From Candidatus Chloroploca mongolica (GTDB lineage Bacteria; Chloroflexota; Chloroflexia; Chloroflexales; Chloroflexaceae), in contig NZ_SIJK02000046.1 of the NCBI RefSeq assembly GCF_004762035.2, forward strand, positions 1-40,069: a DNA stretch of 40,069 bases. Direction: 5' to 3'. A program made the position numbers and the translations under genes. Below, one piece after another: positions 35,207-40,069 of this stretch (positions within the stretch are counted from its first letter, which is position 1; every line of letters starts with the position of its first letter). The notes under the pieces were generated by a model. It was not told where the DNA came from and did no database searches. It saw only the letters and a list, made by a program, of their open reading frames with translations.

Positions 35207-36333
35207 CCGACCGCAGACATCCAACAGAGTGGACTCCGGCAACGGGGGCTGAAGGCTTTGCCACTCATGTCATGGATGGCGTGACCGGTGGACACGATGG
35301 TCTGGCGGGTTCATCCACCAGACCATCGCTCCCTCCTTCTAAACGACGGCCTCTGCTCTCGGTGGAAGAGAGCATTCAGGGGGTGCTGGCGGGCAATCGC
35401 ACGGTGCTGGCGCGCACGATCACGCTCGTCGAGAGCAATGCGCCTGCCCATATCGCCAAAGCCCAGCAGGTGATCCAGGCGATCTTGCCTCATACCGGCA
35501 AGTCGATCCGGGTTGGCATTACTGGTGTGCCCGGGGTCGGCAAAAGCACCTTCATTGAAGCGCTTGGCACCCTGCTCTGCCAACGTGGTCACAACGTCGC
35601 CGTGCTCGCCGTTGACCCGAGCAGTACATTGACACGGGGCAGCATTCTCGGCGACAAGACGCGGATGGAGGTGCTCTCGCAGCAACCGAACGCCTTCATT
35701 CGGCCCTCGCCAACCAGTGGCAGCCTGGGTGGGGTGGCGCGCAAGAGCCGCGAAAGCATGCTGCTTTGTGAAGCGGCTGGCTTTGATGTGATCCTGGTCG
35801 AAACCGTCGGCGTCGGTCAGAGCGAGATCGCTGTGCGCTCGATGGTCGATTTCTTTCTCTTATTGATGCTGTCGGGTGCGGGCGATGAGCTGCAAGGCAT
35901 CAAAAAGGGCATCATCGAACTCGCCGACGCGCTCGTGATCACCAAAGTTGATGGCGACAACCGGGCGCAGGCCAAAGGTGCCCAGGCCGAATACAATCGT
36001 GCCTTGCACTACCTGACCCCCGCCACCGAGGGCTGGAAACCACGCACCTATACTTGCTCATCGCTGAACGGCGAGGGCATCCCGGAAGTCTGGACGATGA
36101 TCGAGCGTTTCCGCGAAACAACGACCGCTTCGGATGTCTTTGCGGCCCGGCGCCGCGATCAGGCGCTCGCGTGGGTCTACACGATGGTCGAAGATCAGCT
36201 CAAAGCCAACTTCTTTGCCCATCCTGCGGTCAAAGCGCAACTCCCCCAAATCGAGCGCGACGTCGTCGAAGGCAAACTCCCCGTCACCGTCGCCGCCCAG
36301 GCCCTGCTGCAAGCCTTTGACCACCAACCCTGA
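35203..36333 (+). CDS. meaB: Methylmalonyl-CoA mutase-associated GTPase MeaB
   Basis: A 376-residue G3E-type GTPase that protects the mutase and assists loading of adenosylcobalamin. The P-loop is at about 107-116 (GVPGVGKST), followed by [55 protein letters not shown] and VITKVDGDN. The C-terminal dimerisation helix region follows (about 290-370). The first 50 residues are a low-complexity extension not usual in the family, and the DNA there holds an 11-base inverted repeat (35295-35305 and 35318-35328). The start overlaps the mutB stop by four bases. Confidence 0.94.
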   Translation: MTDRRHPTEWTPATGAEGFATHVMDGVTGGHDGLAGSSTRPSLPPSKRRPLLSVEESIQGVLAGNRTVLARTITLVESNAPAHIAKAQQVIQAILPHTGKSIRVGITGVPGVGKSTFIEALGTLLCQRGHNVAVLAVDPSSTLTRGSILGDKTRMEVLSQQPNAFIRPSPTSGSLGGVARKSRESMLLCEAAGFDVILVETVGVGQSEIAVRSMVDFFLLLMLSGAGDELQGIKKGIIELADALVITKVDGDNRAQAKGAQAEYNRALHYLTPATEGWKPRTYTCSSLNGEGIPEVWTMIERFRETTTASDVFAARRRDQALAWVYTMVEDQLKANFFAHPAVKAQLPQIERDVVEGKLPVTVAAQALLQAFDHQP

Positions 36334-36347
36334 GCTTCCCTGCTCTG

Positions 36348-36387
36348 TTAGGGCATCAGCGCCAACGAACTGGCGCTGATGCCCTAA
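36348..36387. terminator. Hairpin terminator between meaB and the convergent small membrane gene
   Basis: A 17-base perfect stem (36348-36364 and 36371-36387) with a 6-base loop. The right arm overlaps the TAG stop of the minus-strand gene at 36384-36386. It lies 15 bases after the meaB stop. Confidence 0.7.
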
Positions 36388-36800
36388 TTAAAGACCTGCC
36401 ATAGATCAAAGCTCAGCGAGCCGAGAATAAGCAGCAGAATCACGCCCGACAACGGCAAAATATCAAAGCGACGTGGGTGACGATTGCGCCAGAAGTAACG
36501 CAGGCTGCTGACGAGCAGGCTCAGCGCAATCACATCAAGCAGAAGTACCAGGGCCAGCGAAAAGTCGCCGGCTAGCCCGATCAGCGGGAGTACCACCGGC
36601 AAGACCATGTATTGCAAGGTGCAACGCACCCCCGAGATAATCAACGACAGCCCAAAACGCCGCTCAGCAGGTGCGCTCGGCACTTCTGCACCTTCCTCAA
36701 ACACGTCGCCTGTTTCAGGCTCAACGACGGTTACCGGCGGTGGCACCGTCACAAAGAGGATCTTGCCCATCCACTGATCAAGGGTTTCGGTCAGTTGCAT
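36384..36800 (-). CDS. Three-helix membrane protein, unknown function
   Basis: A 138-residue protein. Residues 1-48 are soluble, with an acidic, proline-rich stretch (VVEPETGDVFEEGAEVPSAP). Three hydrophobic segments follow at about 50-77, 79-101 and 113-134, with the basic loop RYFWRNRHPRRFD between the second and third. CAGGAG precedes the ATG at 36800, which is favoured over the long open extension upstream. Family not recognised. It is the last of three same-strand genes after the ABC ATPase and the DUF2256 protein. Confidence 0.7.
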   Translation of the reverse strand: MQLTETLDQWMGKILFVTVPPPVTVVEPETGDVFEEGAEVPSAPAERRFGLSLIISGVRCTLQYMVLPVVLPLIGLAGDFSLALVLLLDVIALSLLVSSLRYFWRNRHPRRFDILPLSGVILLLILGSLSFDLWQVFN

Positions 36801-36856
36801 ACGCTGCGTACTCCTGAAAATGATCGCGATCATGCCGATATTATAGCGCAGGATGC

Positions 36857-37030
36857 TCACCCTCGCCTGCGTCGGCAGCGTTCCGAGCAGTAGCGTACCT
36901 CGTCCCAGTTGGCGGCCCATTTTTTGCGCCATTCAAAGGGCCGTCCGCACGTTGCACAGCTCTTTGTGGGGAGTTGACCTTTGCGTCGGGGGGTGTCAAG
37001 CGTGGCGTTGGTTTTATGCGTACGTGCCAT
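36857..37030 (-). CDS. DUF2256 family zinc-ribbon-like protein
   Basis: A 57-residue protein with the complete DUF2256 pattern: [35 protein letters not shown]. The four cysteines in CxxC...CxxxC-like spacing suggest a small metal-binding ribbon. Its role is unknown; homologues are often found beside photolyase or cryptochrome-like genes, which are not present here. The ATG at 37030 lies inside the end of the ABC ATPase gene (17-base overlap), which suggests translational coupling; the open frame upstream is shared with that gene. Confidence 0.85.
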   Translation of the reverse strand: MARTHKTNATLDTPRRKGQLPTKSCATCGRPFEWRKKWAANWDEVRYCSERCRRRRG

Positions 37031-37775
37031 TGGGCGTTGTTTCGGCAAGCTTGCCATTGATAACGTGAAAGACACGATCAGGTTCGAGGTAGAGCCCATC
37101 GGTATTGTTCTGGTTGGGTTGATACGGCTCAGGATGCCGCTGGAACTGCGCGTGTGTGACCATCACGATGGTCTTCCCGGCCTGCCGCGTCAGGCGATCA
37201 AGCAGATCGAGCACCTGACGTCCGGTTTCTGCATCGAGGTTGCCCGTTGGCTCGTCAGCCAGGATCAGCGCCGGATCATGCACCAGGGCCCGCGCAATCG
37301 CGATCCGCTGCTGTTCTCCCCCGCTGAGCCGGTCAGGATAACTTGTCCCCCGGTCGCCAAGCCCGACGGCCTCTAGCATCGCCTGGGCCTTACGCTCGGC
37401 CTTGGGGCCAGTTTGTCCATTCAGTTCAAGGGGCAAGAGCACGTTCTCACGAACAGTGAGCGTTGGTACCAGGTTGAAGAATTGAAAGACAAACCCGACG
37501 CTTCGCCGCCGAAATAAGGTTCGCGCTCGCTCATTGAGTTGGTTCAGGGTATGGCCGTCAACGCAGACCCTGCCTGCGTCGGGTTGGTCAATGCCACTGA
37601 TCAGGTTGAGCAGGGTGCTCTTGCCACTGCCACTCTTGCCCATCAGCACGACCAGTTCCCCCCGGTTCACCTGGAGACTCAGTTCGTGCAACACAATCCG
37701 TTTTCGTCCTGCCTCTTCATAACTCTTGCTGACCCCGTCAAGTTGGATCAGGGTCTTCCCCTGTTGAGCATGCAT
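37014..37775 (-). CDS. ABC transporter ATP-binding protein (LolD/MacB type)
   Basis: A 253-residue ATPase. Walker A is GKSGSGKST (about 46-54), the Q-loop [18 protein letters not shown], the signature [15 protein letters not shown], Walker [14 protein letters not shown] and the H-loop VMVTHA. This is the LolD/MacB/FtsE-like group that works with FtsX-type permeases, usually in macrolide or lipoprotein export. No permease lies beside it in this window. The segment between the H-loop His and the final [11 protein letters not shown] is about 22 residues ([18 protein letters not shown]...) rather than the usual eight or so. The ribosome site is weak. Confidence 0.9.
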   Translation of the reverse strand: MHAQQGKTLIQLDGVSKSYEEAGRKRIVLHELSLQVNRGELVVLMGKSGSGKSTLLNLISGIDQPDAGRVCVDGHTLNQLNERARTLFRRRSVGFVFQFFNLVPTLTVRENVLLPLELNGQTGPKAERKAQAMLEAVGLGDRGTSYPDRLSGGEQQRIAIARALVHDPALILADEPTGNLDAETGRQVLDLLDRLTRQAGKTIVMVTHAQFQRHPEPYQPNQNNTDGLYLEPDRVFHVINGKLAETTPNGTYA

Positions 37776-37891
37776 GTGATCACTAGTTCCAGGCGTTCTG
37801 GTGGTATGTCAGGCAGAACGCGGTGTGCTGAAAAATCCTTCCATTTCAGCATACCATGATTTTGTCGTGGCTCACAGGGGCGCAAAACGAA

Positions 37892-37914
37892 GCGGCGACC
37901 CACTGGGTCGCCGC
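37892..37914. repeat. Short palindrome in the gap upstream of the ABC ATPase
   Basis: GCGGCGACCC and its complement around the loop ACT. It lies in the divergent 37776-38303 gap. Apart from this palindrome and the GC-rich repeats at 38163-38212 I see no gene I can support in the gap. Confidence 0.5.
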
Positions 37915-38162
37915 ACTCGCACGGATTACAAGAAGTTCGCTGTCCCTCTCGATTCTGGCGAGCCAGAGGGGATACTGTGAGGATCATGAAGAAATACGAA
38001 GGAATAATAGCAAGTTGTTGGATCACAACGGAAGGCAGTTGCTTGCCACTCATCAAGTGGGGCCGCGTTCTTCTAGATGTTCTTAGCATACCCGATCCTG
38101 GCCTGACTCTCAATAGTCCCTTACTCCCCCTTTGCCATGACCCATGTGATGGGGTGAGGTCG

Positions 38163-38212
38163 GGGCACGGCGCCGCCGTGCCCGTACGGGCGGGCGCCGC
38201 CGTGCCCGTACG
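38163..38212 (+). repeat. GC-rich palindromic repeat, second locus
   Basis: A 21-base palindrome (38163-38183) followed by GTACG, then a truncated second copy at 38192-38212 with the same tail. The arms match those at 11712 and 11788, but the central base is C instead of G. It lies about 90 bases upstream of the lipoprotein peptidase gene. Confidence 0.75.
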
Positions 38213-38303
38213 CGGGGGTGATGGCAGCCGCTGCCGTCATGGAATAAAATACAGACATCTCCAGAGGAATTTGGAGTGCGCTATCACGACAAATCATTAG
38301 TAG

Positions 38304-39941
38304 ATGAAAATGGTACCACCTATGCTCCATGCTGTCACGCGCCTTCGCCCACTGTTGTTGGTGCTCATCCTGGCTTTGACCCTCGCCGCTTGTGCCGATG
38401 AGCCAGAACTCGTCTCGGTCGCGCCCACCAGTGCTCCCGCCGCGCCCATAAATGGCTCCACCGCAACTCCATTGCCTGCCGTCCCTGAGCCACCCGCTGA
38501 AAACCTGGCTGACTATGCAGCCTATCTTGAAGAGACCGACTGTACGGAACTCCTGGAGCTACTTGACCTCGAGCTCGATCTCGACGAACTCGGTGTATCC
38601 TGTGGCTACCTGATCGCCCCCGAAGACCGCAGTGCCCCAGAAGGGGCCGAGGTGTCCCTCGCGCTGGCGATGATTCCCAGTCGCAGCGCAACGCCCCGGC
38701 CCGACCCTATCATCTACCTTGATGGTGGACCCGGCGGCAGCGCCTTGTTTGGCATCGCCGACTGGATCGATAGCCCGCTGCGTGACGAGTACGAGATCAT
38801 CCTCTTCGATCAACGCGGCACCGGCCTCTCGTGGCCGAGCCTCAACTGCATTGAAATGGAAGAAGCTGAGGATGACGAGGCAACCTTTGCGGCCGCAGAA
38901 GCCTGTCGCGATCGCCTGGCCGACGAGGAAGTGAACCTCAACGTCTATAATAGTGCGGCCAATGCCGCCGATGTGGCTGACCTGATTGCGCAACTTGGCT
39001 ACGACGAAGTCAATCTGCTCGGCATCTCCTATGGCACTCGCCTCGCCATGGCCGTGCTGCGCGACAATTTCGCTGGCGTGCGTAGCGTCATCCTCGACTC
39101 GCCCTATCCGCCTAACGTCAATGCGTATAACGAGCAGGCGCTCAATGCCGGGCTCGCCATTCAGGCCATGTTACGTGGCTGCGCGTCCGATCCTGAGTGT
39201 GCCGATGCCTTCCCTGATCTCGAGGAGCGCTTCTATAGCTTGATCGACCTGCTTGACGAGGAGCCGATTCTGTTTGAGGTGGAGGACGAGGAGGGTGAAC
39301 TGGTCGAAGCGGAAGTCAGTGGTGCTGACCTGGTCAACCACATCTCTGACTGGCTCTACATCACCGACCTGATCAGCTATGTCCCGCTGATGATTGACGA
39401 ACTTGACCGCGGCGAGACCGCAGCGTTGAGTTTCCTCTACGAGGAGAGCGGCACAGGCTTTGGCCGTCAGGGTGCTGCTGAAGGCGACCTGAGTGATAGC
39501 GAGGCCATGTTCTACGCAGTCGAGTGTCGCGAAGAGGCACCGTTCAGCACCATGAACCAGGCCCGTGCCCAGGCCGCCGATCTGCCGCCCCAATTAGACG
39601 AAGCGCTGCTTGGGAGCGTCGAGAACTTCTTTGAGCTCTGCCCAATCTGGGATGTAGCATCGGCCACAGCCCGCGAACGTGCGCCAGTAGAGAGCGCGGT
39701 GCCCACCCTGATTCTGGCCGGTGAGTATGATCCGGTCACGCCACCGAGTTGGGGCCTGATTGCGGCTCTGGGTTTGTCGAACAGCTACTTCTATGTACTG
39801 CCCGGCGGTGGCCACGCCGTCATTGATGCCAGCGACTGCATGATGACGATCAGCAAGGCCTTCCTGGACAACCCCACACGCGAACCTGATGCGCGTTGCC
39901 TGGATGACCTGACACCCTTCTTCGCGTACGAATTGCCGTGA
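38304..39941 (+). CDS. Lipoprotein alpha/beta-hydrolase, TAP-like peptidase
   Basis: A 545-residue exported enzyme. A lipoprotein signal (LLLVLILALTLAAC) places the lipidated cysteine at residue 30. A Pro/Ala/Thr linker follows, then the alpha/beta-hydrolase fold: LDGGPGGSA oxyanion region, FDQRGTGLSWP, nucleophile Ser in LLGISYGTRLA, Asp in LAGEYDPVTPP and His in LPGGGHAVI, the order and spacing of the tripeptidyl-aminopeptidase (TAP) family with its C-terminal TAP-like lid. The segment after residue 70 is very acidic. Substrate is probably peptide or proline-rich ends. No strong ribosome site is visible for the ATG at 38304; nearby ATGs at 38310 and 38322 are alternatives. Confidence 0.9.
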   Translation: MKMVPPMLHAVTRLRPLLLVLILALTLAACADEPELVSVAPTSAPAAPINGSTATPLPAVPEPPAENLADYAAYLEETDCTELLELLDLELDLDELGVSCGYLIAPEDRSAPEGAEVSLALAMIPSRSATPRPDPIIYLDGGPGGSALFGIADWIDSPLRDEYEIILFDQRGTGLSWPSLNCIEMEEAEDDEATFAAAEACRDRLADEEVNLNVYNSAANAADVADLIAQLGYDEVNLLGISYGTRLAMAVLRDNFAGVRSVILDSPYPPNVNAYNEQALNAGLAIQAMLRGCASDPECADAFPDLEERFYSLIDLLDEEPILFEVEDEEGELVEAEVSGADLVNHISDWLYITDLISYVPLMIDELDRGETAALSFLYEESGTGFGRQGAAEGDLSDSEAMFYAVECREEAPFSTMNQARAQAADLPPQLDEALLGSVENFFELCPIWDVASATARERAPVESAVPTLILAGEYDPVTPPSWGLIAALGLSNSYFYVLPGGGHAVIDASDCMMTISKAFLDNPTREPDARCLDDLTPFFAYELP

Positions 39942-39952
39942 GTCGTCCACGA

Positions 39953-40069
39953 GGGCACGGGCGAGCCGTGCCCCTACGCGGGGCGGGTGGGGCACGGCGG
40001 GGCGGCGGGCGGGGCACGGCTCGCCCGTGCCCGTACGCGGGGCGGCGGGCGGGGCACGGCGGGGCGGGC
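39953..40069 (+). repeat. GC-rich palindromic repeat cluster, third locus, running off the window
   Basis: Several related units follow the peptidase gene: GGGCACGGGCGAGCCGTGCC followed by C and CTACG, and later a unit that is its reverse complement, GGGCACGGCTCGCCCGTGCC followed by C and GTACG. G-rich spacers of GGGGCGGGT/CGGC type join them. The cluster continues past the right end. Confidence 0.75.

Noticed and set aside
32906-35242. A 778-codon open frame antisense to mutB
   Set aside because: It mirrors the codon usage of mutB and has no recognisable motif.
37977-38300. Open frame of 107 codons with a possible ribosome site upstream of the peptidase
   Set aside because: It runs into the GC-rich palindromes, which would be translated as Ala/Val/Gly repeats, and shows no known motif.
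1-40069. CRISPR arrays, transposases, integrases, prophage genes and tRNA genes
   Set aside because: I found no regularly spaced repeats with unique spacers and no protein resembling these families; the repeats present are palindromic or tandem without spacers.

Overview
The window looks like chromosomal DNA of a filamentous anoxygenic phototroph of the Chloroflexales (Chloroflexus/Oscillochloris/Chloroploca type). This is an inference from gene content. A PucC/LhaA-like (BCD family) bacteriochlorophyll-associated major facilitator protein sits beside a two-subunit methylmalonyl-CoA mutase with its MeaB chaperone, as expected for the 3-hydroxypropionate bi-cycle. GlcD and GlcE of glycolate oxidase, LGFP-like repeats on a VanW protein, and many GC-rich palindromic intergenic repeats fit the same picture. 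I see no rRNA, tRNA, CRISPR array, transposase or phage gene.

Layout. At 1-5438 there is an incoming terminator, a secreted VanW protein, a convergent pterin-carbinolamine dehydratase, a GNAT acetyltransferase, then purC and cardiolipin synthase 16 bases apart. At 5439-11270 the minus strand carries glcD, glcE, a hairpin terminator, a MerR-like regulator with a consensus promoter, and the BCD-family transporter. This block is bordered by two copies of a miniature inverted-repeat element, and an 89-93 base palindromic element lies between regulator and transporter. At 11400-16817 there is a small membrane protein, a DUF4188 protein, a NarL-type histidine kinase/response regulator pair, a convergent PPOX-fold oxidoreductase, and glutaminase overlapping an RNase H1-like gene. 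At 16878-28458 three large minus-strand genes form a probable operon: a 1795-residue alpha-2-macroglobulin-like membrane-anchored protein, a secreted clan-A glycosidase and a 1430-residue soluble PAS/GAF hybrid histidine kinase. At 28499-30449 there is a divergent promoter region, an acetylglutamate-kinase-family gene overlapping a Crp/Fnr regulator, and a small membrane protein. At 30595-36333 lies the translationally coupled mutA-mutB-meaB operon. At 36348-40069 there is a three-gene minus-strand cluster (ABC ATPase, DUF2256 protein, small membrane protein), a repeat-rich divergent region and a lipoprotein peptidase of the TAP type.

Genes appear to cooperate in four sets: mutA/mutB/meaB (methylmalonyl-CoA/succinyl-CoA interconversion and cofactor protection), glcD/glcE (glycolate oxidation, with no glcF here), the kinase/regulator pair at 12.5-14.4 kb, and the envelope-oriented macroglobulin/glycosidase/sensor set.

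The least explained material is intergenic: two related 157- and 191-base TIR elements, a family of short GC-rich palindromes ending in a GTAC-containing tail, an octamer tandem repeat upstream of two genes, and several long near-perfect hairpins that overlap stop codons or, in one case, lie in a 5' leader.
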